Source of the DNA: Paracoccus homiensis
GTDB taxonomy: Bacteria; Pseudomonadota; Alphaproteobacteria; Rhodobacterales; Rhodobacteraceae
Assembly: GCF_900111675.1 (NCBI RefSeq)
Contig: NZ_FOHO01000020.1
Location: 1-52,990 of the forward strand
Direction of reading: 5' to 3'
Length of the DNA stretch: 52,990 nt
The number at the start of each line of letters is the position of its first letter. Positions within the stretch are counted from its first letter, which is position 1. Made by a program: the position numbers and the translations under genes. Below, piece after piece: positions 9,016 to 15,861 of the stretch. The notes under the pieces were generated by a model. That model had not been told where the DNA came from and did no database searches. It saw nothing but the letters and a program-made list of their open reading frames with translations.

Positions 9016-9220
9016 TGGGGTATTCTTTCGCTTTGGCCGCGCAGGCGATGATTGCACCCGCCAGCTCTGCGGCCTGCATCGGCGTTAGCGCGATGGTCAC
9101 GGCTTCCTCGGCCTGCATGTCGATAGCGCGGACCAGCACGCGGCCTTCGACGCTAGTCACGCGGGCACGGTCGCCGCTGATGCCGGGATAGGTCGGGGTT
9201 CCGTCGAAGATCGTGGTCAT
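9008..9220 (-). CDS. Hypothetical phage protein (70 aa)
   Basis: The start is ATG 9220 with GGAGAG 6 bases upstream. The protein (MTTIFDGTPTYPGISGDRAR...) looks globular, has a beta-rich first half and an Ala-rich helix at the end, and has no motif that I know. Its start overlaps the stop of the 27-aa ORF before it (ATGA). Confidence 0.65.
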   Translation of the reverse strand: MTTIFDGTPTYPGISGDRARVTSVEGRVLVRAIDMQAEEAVTIALTPMQAAELAGAIIACAAKAKEYPNA

Positions 9221-9300
9221 GCGTTCTCTCCTGCATATTTGGGCCACACCGCAGCGAATGCGGCGTCAAGGATGGCGTCGAGTTGGGCGGGGGTCATCAT
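9217..9300 (-). CDS. Micro-ORF (27 aa) in the leftward operon
   Basis: The sequence MMTPAQLDAILDAAFAAVWP begins at ATG 9300, which overlaps the GapR-like stop (TGATG). It ends in an ATGA overlap with the next gene. The start/stop junctions on both sides are the reason to believe it. It would be a short amphipathic helix. Alternatively it may only serve to couple translation. Confidence 0.5.
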   Translation of the reverse strand: MMTPAQLDAILDAAFAAVWPKYAGENA

Positions 9301-9530
9301 CACACCCCCAGCGCTTCGCGATACATCTGCTCAATGGCCTCTGCCTCGGCCAGTTCGTCGCGGTCGCGTTTCCGCAGCGCCACGATCCGGCGCATTGCTT
9401 TGGTGTCGTATCCGCGTGCCTTGGCTTCGGCGTAATGTTCCTTGATCACCTCAGCGATATCCGCCTTCTCGGCCTCGGCGGCTTCGATCTGTTCGATGAA
9501 TTGCCGCAGTTCGTCTTGTGCGATGGTCAT
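9300..9530 (-). CDS. GapR-family (DUF2312) DNA-binding protein
   Basis: The 76-aa protein matches the GapR pattern: a coiled-coil N-terminal helix (DELRQFIEQIEAAEAEKADI), the conserved middle VIKEHYAEAKARGYDTKAMRRIV, and LRKRDRDELAEAEAIEQMY. Caulobacter GapR is a nucleoid protein that clasps overtwisted AT-rich DNA ahead of replication and stimulates topoisomerases. A phage copy next to recombination genes may support phage replication or compete with the host protein. Start at 9530 with GGAGCAACC just upstream. Confidence 0.85.
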   Translation of the reverse strand: MTIAQDELRQFIEQIEAAEAEKADIAEVIKEHYAEAKARGYDTKAMRRIVALRKRDRDELAEAEAIEQMYREALGV

Positions 9531-9542
9531 TGGTTGCTCCTA

Positions 9543-9875
9543 TTATCGCAGCAGGTGCGCAAGTTGATCCTGCGTCCCGGCAATGAAGTCTGTGTCGGGG
9601 CCAAACTCAGACACCCACCATTTCGGCGAAGTGTGGATGCCCATTGCCCCTTGGTGATGCCCGTAGCAAAGCGGGATAGCCTGCGTGTCTGGCGTCCTTC
9701 GCTGGCTGTAACGACCGCAGATCGTGTGATGCGCGTAGCTGGGGCCTATCTGCGGAAAGCCGAAGTGGTAGCAGATGCAGCATGGCAGTTCGCGAACGGC
9801 GGCAAGGTAGTCAGGGCGAGGCTTTGACTTCTGTTGCTTCTGCCCGAGCGGGGGCAATCCGGCCAGGTTGCTCAT
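9543..9875 (-). CDS. Ref-like HNH nuclease (RecA-dependent nuclease family)
   Basis: The 110-aa protein contains LPCCICYHFG with a CxxC, SYAHHTICGRYSQ, and PLCYGHHQGAMGIHT. This is the zinc and HNH pattern of the P1 Ref family (Cys pair, HH, then C..HH). Ref cuts DNA at RecA-formed D-loops. The start is ATG 9875, overlapping the NinB stop (ATGA); the frame is open further but antisense-like. Its place beside NinB, the Rad52-like protein and SSB supports a role in recombination. Confidence 0.75.
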   Translation of the reverse strand: MSNLAGLPPLGQKQQKSKPRPDYLAAVRELPCCICYHFGFPQIGPSYAHHTICGRYSQRRTPDTQAIPLCYGHHQGAMGIHTSPKWWVSEFGPDTDFIAGTQDQLAHLLR

Positions 9876-10249
9876 TTCTCGCTCCATCTGACGCCATGAC
9901 GGTCGCCATATTCCTGAATGAACGTAATCAGATCGCCCATCTGCGCCTTGCTCAGCCGCGACGAGCGGAACCCAGCGGGGAACGGCGGGCCGCTGTCGAT
10001 TCCGGGTTGCCACAGGATTTCGTGGCCCAATGCGCTCATGAACGCCGCTTTCCAATTCTCCGCCGTCATGACGCGGCCCTCGGGCTTGTGGCGGGCAATG
10101 TCGGACAGCATGGCCCAAAACTTGGAATTCTGGTCCAGCGTGCGCGTGCCTTCCTTGATCGTGACAACCGCGTCCTGCGGGGCAATGCGGATCAGGTTGG
10201 CGGCAATCGCCCGCTGTTCCAGCCCGCGCAGGATGATCGTCTGGCTCAT
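9872..10249 (-). CDS. ninB: NinB-like recombination protein
   Basis: The 125-aa protein resembles lambda NinB (Orf): it begins MSQTIILRGLEQR and has the central block TLDQNSKFWAMLSDIARH, then TAENWKAAFMSALGHE and the C-terminal SKAQMGDLITFIQEYGDRHGV. NinB binds single-stranded DNA and SSB and takes part in RecBCD- or Red-type recombination. The start overlaps the upstream stop (ATGA), and the gene is followed by the Ref-like nuclease. Confidence 0.8.
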   Translation of the reverse strand: MSQTIILRGLEQRAIAANLIRIAPQDAVVTIKEGTRTLDQNSKFWAMLSDIARHKPEGRVMTAENWKAAFMSALGHEILWQPGIDSGPPFPAGFRSSRLSKAQMGDLITFIQEYGDRHGVRWSEK

Positions 10250-10614
10250 TCCTCGATCACCTCGCGAACGTGGACAATCGGCCTTGCCTTTTGAAACAAC
10301 GAGCTATATTTCGCAGCTTCTGCGCGGCTGCCATAAGCGCAATCGCCCACAACCCAGAACTCACGCGGCTCTCGGTGTTCCTTCACGACGCGGAAGGCGA
10401 CGATGGGGTTAGCTTCGTGGGGCTGCGACCAATCCCAGCACGAAGGATTAAACCAGCCAGCTTTCTGCTCGTTTTCACACCGCCAGGTATTGTATGCGCT
10501 GCTGTGATGGCTTTCGTGTGTGTGAAGGTGCCGAGTCTGCACAGTGGATTTATCATGCACGGGGCATTCGCCGCCATTCCATCCGTGCCATTTACCGTCG
10601 TTGTAATCGCTCAT
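10246..10614 (-). CDS. Hypothetical phage protein rich in His, Trp and Cys (122 aa)
   Basis: The protein (MSDYNDGKWHGWNGGECPVH...) has CPVH and a downstream Cys/His set (HLHTHESHHSS, WRCENE, PSCWDW) that could bind a metal. The second half (VAFRVVKEHREPREFWVVGD) looks like a small alpha/beta domain. It is coupled at both ends by ATGA overlaps. I do not recognise the family. Confidence 0.7.
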   Translation of the reverse strand: MSDYNDGKWHGWNGGECPVHDKSTVQTRHLHTHESHHSSAYNTWRCENEQKAGWFNPSCWDWSQPHEANPIVAFRVVKEHREPREFWVVGDCAYGSRAEAAKYSSLFQKARPIVHVREVIEE

Positions 10615-10784
10615 TTCATTTCCCTCTCGATCTGCGCCTTGGCGTCATCAAGCATCGCGTCGGATGCCTGAGCGCCTGCCAGGATGATTGCTGCGGTATC
10701 CACGACCAGCGCGTAGTCATGCCAGCCGGTCTGTGCCCGCGCGTTGTTGATCGCGTCGGCTATCTGGCGCGGGGTGTAGGTCAT
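10611..10784 (-). CDS. Small hypothetical phage protein (57 aa)
   Basis: ATG 10784 to TGA 10611 encodes MTYTPRQIADAINNARAQTG and a helical remainder ending REMK. Its stop overlaps the next start, and its start overlaps the last codons of the phosphatase gene, so it is embedded in the coupled operon. Function unknown. Confidence 0.65.
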   Translation of the reverse strand: MTYTPRQIADAINNARAQTGWHDYALVVDTAAIILAGAQASDAMLDDAKAQIEREMK

Positions 10785-11425
10785 TGGCGACTGACCTGTA
10801 TAAGATCAACAGGCCCGCCCGCTGTCGCGTCACTGAATACGCCAATGCACAAACGCCCGGTCCAGACAGCGCCGCAATCCAGGTTGGTCCGCATCGTGTA
10901 AAGTTCTGGGCCGTGTGATTTCGGGGTGTGACCATGAACGACATGCTTACCGCGATAACCAACATCCGCCCGGTTAGGGTATCGCGTCCAAAGCAAGGTA
11001 TGTTCCGGCGCTTCCTCTAGTGAATAATGCTCAGGAGCAAAGGCATGGACGTATACTCGGTGCGCATCCTGATGAAATGCAGGCAGCCGTTTCATCCATG
11101 CCGCATCGGAATCCATGCATTCTTTTTCGTCGTAGCTCTGAATCGTATCGCCGCCACCGTTCATTAACCAACTGCCCTCCATCATCTGATCTTGGTCGAT
11201 GATGGCCGATGCCATGAAATCTTCGTGGTTGCCTTTCAGTGCGATCCACGGAAGCCCATTCTCAATGCCGTTGCGAATACGTTTTACGCATTGCGCCGAC
11301 TGCGGCCCCCGGTCGATGTAGTCCCCGAGGAATATCACCTTGTCGGCCTTCCCACGGATAGCGGACAGGGCATCTTGCAACAGATCGAAGCGACCATGCA
11401 GATCCGGAATGACACAGGTAAGCAT
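10781..11425 (-). CDS. Lambda-type serine/threonine protein phosphatase (calcineurin-like metallophosphoesterase)
   Basis: The 214-aa enzyme shows the metallophosphoesterase motifs in order: PDLHGRF (D-x-H), LGDYIDRGPQS (GD-x2-DRG), LKGNHEDF (GNHE), and VVHGHTP (GH-x-H type). It is close to the phosphatase of phage lambda in layout. It removes phosphate from proteins or small molecules, and its role in infection is unclear. ATG 11425 is chosen because it overlaps the SSB stop (TGATG), although an in-frame start 12 bases upstream exists. Confidence 0.88.
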   Translation of the reverse strand: MLTCVIPDLHGRFDLLQDALSAIRGKADKVIFLGDYIDRGPQSAQCVKRIRNGIENGLPWIALKGNHEDFMASAIIDQDQMMEGSWLMNGGGDTIQSYDEKECMDSDAAWMKRLPAFHQDAHRVYVHAFAPEHYSLEEAPEHTLLWTRYPNRADVGYRGKHVVHGHTPKSHGPELYTMRTNLDCGAVWTGRLCIGVFSDATAGGPVDLIQVSRQ

Positions 11426-11814
11426 CACAGCCTCCACTCAGGGCTGAACGGGATCTCATCATCATAGTCCGACCGCCCCGGCGCACCGCCAGCTTGCGCA
11501 CCGCCCTGCTGGCCGGATGCCTGACCGCCGCCCAGCAGCGTCACCTGATCCGCGCGAACCGTCAGATATGTGCGCCCTTCGTGTTCCCGCGTGGACAGGT
11601 CGCCACACACGGCAACGCGGGTGCCTTTTGTCAGGTATTGCGCCAGCGCAGATCCGCGCTTGCCCCAGATCGACACGTCGAACCAGATCGTGCGCTTTTC
11701 CTGCCCTTGGCGTTCCTCGACGGCGACCGAGAACCCGGCCACGGCATCGCCGTTCTGCGTGTTGCGAAGAACGCAGTCCTTGCCGATGTTGCCTGCGATG
11801 CTGATGGACTTCAT
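11425..11814 (-). CDS. ssb: Single-stranded DNA-binding protein
   Basis: The 129-aa protein has the OB fold of bacterial SSB: ISIAGNIGKDCVLR, VAGFSVAVEE, TIWFDVSIWGKRGSALAQYL and KGTRVAVCGDL. The Gly/Gln-rich linker ends in DDEIPFSPEWRL. The usual DDDIPF tip that recruits partners is replaced by EIPF plus six further residues. It coats ssDNA during phage replication and recombination. GAAGGAG lies 7 bases before ATG 11814. It follows the Rad52-like gene by 13 bp. Confidence 0.9.
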   Translation of the reverse strand: MKSISIAGNIGKDCVLRNTQNGDAVAGFSVAVEERQGQEKRTIWFDVSIWGKRGSALAQYLTKGTRVAVCGDLSTREHEGRTYLTVRADQVTLLGGGQASGQQGGAQAGGAPGRSDYDDEIPFSPEWRL

Positions 11815-11827
11815 AGCTTGTTCTCCT

Positions 11828-12508
11828 TCAATGTGCTGAGAAGCGGTCGCCTTCATCCGGTCCAGCCGGAGGTGGCGCGAGTTGCGTTTTCATTTTGTCT
11901 TTGGCGTCTTCGATGGCCTTGTAGGCGGCCGGATAGGCGGCTTTAACAGCGGCAATAGTGGCGCTTTCGGACTTCCAAAGAGCGCCCAGTTCAGCGACGG
12001 TTCCAGCCTGTTCCAGACGGTCGATGATCCTGGCGGCTTCTGCGGCGTGATCCATCGGCGGCAGGTCAACCCCCACGTTTTCGCGGGACTTGTCATACAG
12101 GGCCAAGCCGAACGGATTGCCGAACCCGCGCAGGCCGCGCTTGAGCGCGTCAGTGACGGCCTCCTTGACCGCGCTTTCATGGGCAAGGCCAAGGTCGGCA
12201 TCATAGCCGTGCCCCGCGCCTACATCCTCGCGGATCACGCCATCGACAGTCACGCGCACGGTGGCGACGTAGGTCACGCCCCAGCCGTCCTTCTGGGCTT
12301 TACCGATCTTGCGCTCTTGTTGCATGACCGCATCGCACTTGATGACGGTGTAGGACCATGCGCCATGCCCGAAGATCCGGTTGGCCTCGGCCATCGCGTG
12401 CCAGCCTTCGATATAGTCGCCTTTCGGACCGAATTGCTTGGCTGGCTTGATGTGCTTCGGGTCAAGCTTTCGGGCCAGTTCTTCGGTCGCCTTTTCCCAA
12501 TCGATCAT
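11828..12508 (-). CDS. Rad52/22-family single-strand annealing protein
   Basis: The 226-aa protein carries the Rad52-like N-terminal core: LARKLDPKHIKPAK, YIEGWHAMAEANRIFGHGAW, VTYVATVRVTVDG, GAGHGYDADLGLAHESAVKEAVTDALKRGLRGFGN. These are the blocks of the phage and eukaryotic Rad52 superfamily, which anneals complementary ssDNA. The C-terminal third is helical and ends in a Pro-rich tail that may touch SSB, encoded next. ATG 12508 overlaps the upstream stop (ATGA), with GAGGAA six bases before it. Confidence 0.88.
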   Translation of the reverse strand: MIDWEKATEELARKLDPKHIKPAKQFGPKGDYIEGWHAMAEANRIFGHGAWSYTVIKCDAVMQQERKIGKAQKDGWGVTYVATVRVTVDGVIREDVGAGHGYDADLGLAHESAVKEAVTDALKRGLRGFGNPFGLALYDKSRENVGVDLPPMDHAAEAARIIDRLEQAGTVAELGALWKSESATIAAVKAAYPAAYKAIEDAKDKMKTQLAPPPAGPDEGDRFSAH

Positions 12509-12738
12509 TGCCATTTCCTCGCGGCGCGGATTTCGAGATATGCACGCAGCATCCTGCGGCGGTGATAGTCGGTCATCTTCGGCAGGCGCTTGGCTTTGCA
12601 TTCGGCGTAGTGGCGGCGCTCGCGGGCCAGATCGTCGGTCGCTTCCAGCACGCCCAATTCGCGGGCGGTAATCTCGCCGTTCAGCCAGGCTTGCGCGTTG
12701 GCGCTGATGGCGTCGGTGAATGACGTGTGATGCATCAT
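12505..12738 (-). CDS. Hypothetical phage protein (77 aa)
   Basis: The protein (MMHHTSFTDAISANAQAWLN) is helical and charged, with an Arg/Lys-rich end (HRRRMLRAYLEIRAARKWQ). Both ends overlap neighbours by ATGA, between the Gp157-like and Rad52-like genes. It could be a small accessory of the recombination set. No family is recognised. Confidence 0.65.
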   Translation of the reverse strand: MMHHTSFTDAISANAQAWLNGEITARELGVLEATDDLARERRHYAECKAKRLPKMTDYHRRRMLRAYLEIRAARKWQ

Positions 12739-13232
12739 GCGACCCTCATGGTGATGCCGTCCTCGCCCCGCGTCAGGATGCAGCCGGGGATTTCCTCGCC
12801 TTCTTTCAGTCGCGCCTTGATGGCGTTCTTGTCGGGGCTGGTGACGGTCTTGGTCGTGCAAAGCTGCGATGGAACGGACGCCTCGTCGGTGATTTCCACG
12901 CGCTCTGACCCGGCCCGCTGGCTGATTGTCGCGCGGGGGCGTTCCAGCTTCTTGATTCCGGCGGCACGCAGCAGGTCGAGCATGGCTTTGCGCTTCTGCG
13001 CGGCCCGCCACTCGATACGTTCGCGGCGGTCCTTCATGGCCTTCTCTTGCGCTTTGAGTGCGTCAGCCAGCGCGTCGTCGGAAAGGGCCTGGTCGATAAG
13101 GTAATCCGCGACTTCCATTGCGTCGGTTTCGCCTTCCAGCGTGTCCAGAAAGCCCGGTTCCGCATCTCGGTCGTCAGTGTCTGCGATCATGTCGGCAATC
13201 GCGCGGATGGTGGGCAGGTCGATGCGTTTCAT
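12735..13232 (-). CDS. Siphovirus Gp157-like protein
   Basis: The 165-aa protein has a long coiled-coil N-terminal half, then AQKRKAMLDLLRAAGIKKLERPRATISQR and the C-terminal TSPDKNAIKARLKEGEEIPGCIL. This matches the Gp157 family of siphophages. The family was first linked with superinfection resistance in Streptococcus phages and often sits beside recombination genes, as here. The start at 13232 has a weak AGGA site. A 207-bp gene-free hairpin region lies directly upstream. Confidence 0.8.
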   Translation of the reverse strand: MKRIDLPTIRAIADMIADTDDRDAEPGFLDTLEGETDAMEVADYLIDQALSDDALADALKAQEKAMKDRRERIEWRAAQKRKAMLDLLRAAGIKKLERPRATISQRAGSERVEITDEASVPSQLCTTKTVTSPDKNAIKARLKEGEEIPGCILTRGEDGITMRVA

Positions 13233-13268
13233 GTCAAAACATCCTGTCGATGATTTCCGTGTTACAAA

Positions 13269-13432
13269 CCGGGGCAGGCTTCATGCTTCCGACGGCGGGC
13301 CGCTACATGGACGGCCTTTGCCTGCCCCGGCATTCCGCCACAGCGGCGGAAACGGGTGATAAAGAAGGCAGCCGAGCCAGGGAGGAGGAAGCCCGGCTGC
13401 CAGTAACCGCGCGGGGAGGACAATCGCGCGGT
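13269..13432 (-). ncRNA. Cluster of four stem-loops with anti-Shine-Dalgarno loops (cuckoo/CcsR-RNA-like)
   Basis: Read on the minus strand, the stretch between two operon genes holds four stem-loops in a row. They are ACCGCGCG/CGCGCGGT (13406-13432, loop ATTGTCCTCCC), GGCAGCCG/CGGCTGCC (13367-13401, loop containing CCTCCTCCC), TTCCGCC/GGCGGAA (13333-13351), and an 11-bp stem CCGGGGCAGGC/GCCTGCCCCGG (13269-13279 with 13320-13330). Paired stem-loops exposing CCUCCUCCC are the hallmark of the Rhodobacter stress RNAs called CcsR or cuckoo RNAs, which are cut from an mRNA. Here the second loop has only TCCTCCC. No coding frame fits the stretch. Stems and loops are seen directly; that it is a stable RNA is inference. 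Confidence 0.5.
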
Positions 13433-13439
13433 ATCCGTG

Positions 13440-13715
13440 TTATTCAGCGGCGATGGCTGGCCGGTCCCAGAACCGATCCAGAACCAGCTGCTCCTGACGG
13501 CAAATCTCGTCCTCGCCCATCAGAAGCGCAGCGGTGCGGCGGTCTTGCTTGCGCCCGTGAAAATCCCATTCGGTCAATTCGGCGCGGTGAACTTCATCGA
13601 TGCGGCCCGACCGCAGATTGCGCGTGATGCACAGCGTCCATTCGGCGGGATACGGTTCGCCCATCAGATCCATCGCCTCTTCGTGCGGTATCCACTGCGT
13701 CATGTAGGGCGTCAT
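13440..13715 (-). CDS. Hypothetical phage protein (91 aa)
   Basis: The protein (MTPYMTQWIPHEEAMDLMGE) is hydrophilic with many charged residues and ends DRFWDRPAIAAE. ATG 13715 overlaps the stop of the preceding membrane peptide gene (ATGA). Its message runs on into the hairpin cluster. Family not recognised. Confidence 0.65.
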   Translation of the reverse strand: MTPYMTQWIPHEEAMDLMGEPYPAEWTLCITRNLRSGRIDEVHRAELTEWDFHGRKQDRRTAALLMGEDEICRQEQLVLDRFWDRPAIAAE

Positions 13716-13822
13716 AGCGGACCCATCCCGCCGATGATCGACTCCGCCAGGATGACGACAGCGACACCAGCAAGCGAGAGGATTACAGCAGCGAAGGCGA
13801 TGACGTCGATCAGCTTGCGCAT
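13712..13822 (-). CDS. Small single-span membrane protein (36 aa)
   Basis: MRKLIDVIAFAAVILSLAGV opens an almost wholly hydrophobic peptide with one membrane segment and a positive N-terminus. Its ATG lies at the last base of the next-upstream stop, and its stop overlaps the following start, so it is built into the operon. Function unknown. Confidence 0.55.
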   Translation of the reverse strand: MRKLIDVIAFAAVILSLAGVAVVILAESIIGGMGPL

Positions 13823-14034
13823 CACTCGCCCTCCGGGTCCGGGGGAATAGGCATCCACATATCGGGAGCCAACATGTGATACACTTCGTAAGCGTTCCAG
13901 CCACAGCCACTGGCCTCTGCCTTCTCGAAGGTCCACCACATAACCACGAACTGCTCCGTAAGGTCGCAGCCGCGTGAATATGTTAGGATTGGAGTCCCAT
14001 CCTTCGGCGCAGTCTCAATCGGTTGCCATTCCAT
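13822..14034 (-). CDS. DUF551-like phage protein (70 aa)
   Basis: The start MEWQPIETAPKDGTPILTY and the closing APDMWMPIPPDPEGE are typical of the small DUF551 phage proteins (W-P-I-E-T-A-P-KDG and W-M-P-I-P-P). Their role is not known. ATG 14034 overlaps the upstream stop as TGATG. Confidence 0.8.
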   Translation of the reverse strand: MEWQPIETAPKDGTPILTYSRGCDLTEQFVVMWWTFEKAEASGCGWNAYEVYHMLAPDMWMPIPPDPEGE

Positions 14035-14336
14035 CACTCACCCTCCACGTCAGGCAGATCACGCACACCAGCGATGTGAGCATCACCAGCGCGATCACGG
14101 CGCTTCATCTGCGCGATTGCATTGCGGGCGGCTTCCAGTTCGTCCGCAGCGCGGTGCAGTGCGATGGAAGCACCACGGTCGGTTGTCTTGTCCGCGGCCA
14201 GACGCGCTTGGCGCACGGGGTCCTGGATCCCGGCGATGATGCGGCTTTCGATGTGCTGGGCGTCCATGCGGTCAGCGAACGGATCGCTGGCGTTAGCAAG
14301 CCAGTCGCCCATGCGTTGCAGGATGCGGGCGATCAT
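14034..14336 (-). CDS. Hypothetical phage protein (100 aa)
   Basis: The protein (MIARILQRMGDWLANASDPF) is helical and charged, with a coiled-coil-like middle (HRAADELEAARNAIAQMKRR). It is coupled at both ends. I see no known motif. Confidence 0.65.
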   Translation of the reverse strand: MIARILQRMGDWLANASDPFADRMDAQHIESRIIAGIQDPVRQARLAADKTTDRGASIALHRAADELEAARNAIAQMKRRDRAGDAHIAGVRDLPDVEGE

Positions 14337-14749
14337 CGCGCGGCCTCCCATTCAGCGAAGGCGGCTCGAGCGGCTTTTCCTTCATCCGCTTCGATCGCTG
14401 AAATGATGTTCAGCGCGGCGAGTTCGTCGTCAGTTGCCGTGTCTGAAATCGCTTCAGCCATTTCCCAATCGCCATCTTCGCAAGTCCAGTTTTCGGCGTC
14501 GGCATAGAAACGAAGCGCCTCGACAAGCTTCCGAGCGGCGATCACCTGACACGCGAGGGCTTTGGCAAGCCCAAGCAGTCGAACGTCCGCCAAGTCGCTT
14601 TCACTGTCGCAGTCAAGAAGATCGAACTGCTTGTGTGCATCACCGGGCCTTGTCCCGCCCATGCAGATGTATGCAGATTGATCCTTGCGAAACTTGACCA
14701 CCCACGGCCCAGGCGTTGCTGCGTCCAGCAGCTTTTGCAGATCGTCCAT
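14333..14749 (-). CDS. Ea22-like phage protein (138 aa)
   Basis: It begins MDDLQKLLDAATPGPWVVKF, the opening found in many phage Ead/Ea22-like proteins of unknown function. The rest is acidic and helical. ATG 14749 is preferred over a GTG one codon upstream, because it gives the TGATG overlap seen throughout this operon. Confidence 0.65.
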   Translation of the reverse strand: MDDLQKLLDAATPGPWVVKFRKDQSAYICMGGTRPGDAHKQFDLLDCDSESDLADVRLLGLAKALACQVIAARKLVEALRFYADAENWTCEDGDWEMAEAISDTATDDELAALNIISAIEADEGKAARAAFAEWEAAR

Positions 14750-14901
14750 CACTGCACCTCCATCGCCGCGACGGCTTCGCTGCCGTACTGTGCGGTGATC
14801 GCGTCAGCTTGCGCGTTGACGCTGTTCCATGCCCACATGCCGACGACGGTCCAGAAGCCCGCGACCCAGACGACGCAAAGGGCGAATGCGATGCGGGCCA
14901 T
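14749..14901 (-). CDS. Small membrane protein (50 aa)
   Basis: MARIAFALCVVWVAGFWTVV is a single N-terminal membrane span or uncleaved signal, followed by a short polar tail (VNAQADAITAQYGSEA). TGATG overlaps lie at both junctions. It is one of several small membrane peptides in this operon. Function unknown. Confidence 0.6.
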   Translation of the reverse strand: MARIAFALCVVWVAGFWTVVGMWAWNSVNAQADAITAQYGSEAVAAMEVQ

Positions 14902-15083
14902 CACCGTGCCTCCATTGCTTGCGCCGCGATGAACGCTGGCGGAAGTTCGGCCCATTCATTGCGCGGCAGGTCGATGTAGATCTCGCGCATCGGGGGCATG
15001 GGGTCGGCCAGCGACACGACGTTGCGGCGCAATTCGTCTTGCCGGTTGTCCATGCGGGGGAATTGCAGAGGGGTGGTCATCAT
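14901..15083 (-). CDS. Small hypothetical phage protein (60 aa)
   Basis: The protein (MMTTPLQFPRMDNRQDELRR) is hydrophilic, with Pro-rich stretches. The start overlaps the lipoprotein stop (ATGA), and a second ATG follows directly. No family is recognised. Confidence 0.6.
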   Translation of the reverse strand: MMTTPLQFPRMDNRQDELRRNVVSLADPMPPMREIYIDLPRNEWAELPPAFIAAQAMEAR

Positions 15084-15412
15084 GCGCCCCCACAGCTTGA
15101 GAGGCGTGCCTCAAGGGCGATGACGCGGCCCTTGGATGCAGCGATATGGCCCGACACGTCACCACCGGTCAGCGACGACATGGGCACGCCGATAAGTAGC
15201 ACGCCAATGGCATCCCCTGCGACTGCGCCTTTCTGCTTGCCTTCAAGCGCGGCCAGGGTCTGCCGTTCTGCGATCAGATCGGCGCGGGCCTGCTGGCACG
15301 ACACGTTGGCGTATGCGTTACCCATGCTCACAGGAGCGATGCTGCTGGGCGATTGAGCGCAAGCTGCGATGAAGGGCAGTGCGGCAATGGCGGTAATGGT
15401 CTTGATGTTCAT
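15080..15412 (-). CDS. Putative phage lipoprotein (110 aa), first gene of the leftward operon
   Basis: A type II signal peptide is visible: MNIKTITAIAALPFIAACAQ with lipobox IAAC. The mature part has a coiled coil (ARADLIAERQTLAALEGKQK), a Gly/Ala-rich membrane-like patch (VAGDAIGVLLIGVP) and a second Cys near the end. GGGAGAG precedes ATG 15412. As the first gene behind the repressed leftward promoter it would be made early in infection, and an envelope-modifying or exclusion role is possible. Function unproven. Confidence 0.7.
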   Translation of the reverse strand: MNIKTITAIAALPFIAACAQSPSSIAPVSMGNAYANVSCQQARADLIAERQTLAALEGKQKGAVAGDAIGVLLIGVPMSSLTGGDVSGHIAASKGRVIALEARLSSCGGA

Positions 15413-15472
15413 GGTTGTCTCTCCCGTTGTGCAGCGATTGGCGGGTGCCTCTTCGGCTGCTGATGGGATCAA

Positions 15473-15501
15473 CGTATATCCTCAATAGAGGACACGCAAG
15501 A
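15473..15501 (-). promoter_or_regulatory. Leftward early promoter (PL-like)
   Basis: On the minus strand, CTTGCG and TATACG flank the operator TCCTC-N4-GAGGA, the same arrangement as the rightward promoter at 16102-16129. It lies 60 bp before the lipoprotein start. Confidence 0.6.
15479..15492. promoter_or_regulatory. Repressor operator OL1
   Basis: TCCTC-AATA-GAGGA is a perfect 5-4-5 inverted repeat placed between the -35 and -10 of the leftward promoter. Confidence 0.7.
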
Positions 15502-15508
15502 GAAAATA

Positions 15509-15522
15509 TCCCCTATAGAGGA
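15509..15522. promoter_or_regulatory. Repressor operator OL2
   Basis: TCCCC-TATA-GAGGA has one mismatch to the consensus and is centred 30 bp from OL1. Confidence 0.6.
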
Positions 15523-15669
15523 CAAAATTTGCGTGCAAGCACACACCCGAAGCATGGCAGCGGGGCTAACCTGTCGAAAAGTACAACTCGCGTAACGGTT
15601 ATATGAACGCGTTAATGGCTGCGCAGCGTGCAGATAGGGTCATCTGCCGCTTAGAGGTGGAATACCAGT

Positions 15670-15861
15670 ATGAATGTTGGGGAATTCATGTCGCGGCTTG
15701 CCGCGATGACGTCACAGGAAAAGGCCGATCTCTTATCCGAGATCAGCTATCTTCGCGATGATGAAGAAGTGCCAGGACCGCGCTGCGGGTTGCAGGGCTT
15801 TGACGCATCGCAGAAATTATCTCTGCATCCTCCGGGCGCACATCAACGCCATAGAGGATAA
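15670..15861 (+). CDS. Possible small ORF antisense to the repressor 3' end
   Basis: MNVGEFMSRLAAMTSQEKAD is preceded by AGAGGTGG. The first 25-30 codons lie in the gap between OL2 and the repressor stop, while the rest runs antisense to the repressor. It may be a real short gene that has lost its stop, or chance. The gap 15523-15669 otherwise shows no gene. Confidence 0.25.
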   Translation: MNVGEFMSRLAAMTSQEKADLLSEISYLRDDEEVPGPRCGLQGFDASQKLSLHPPGAHQRHRG

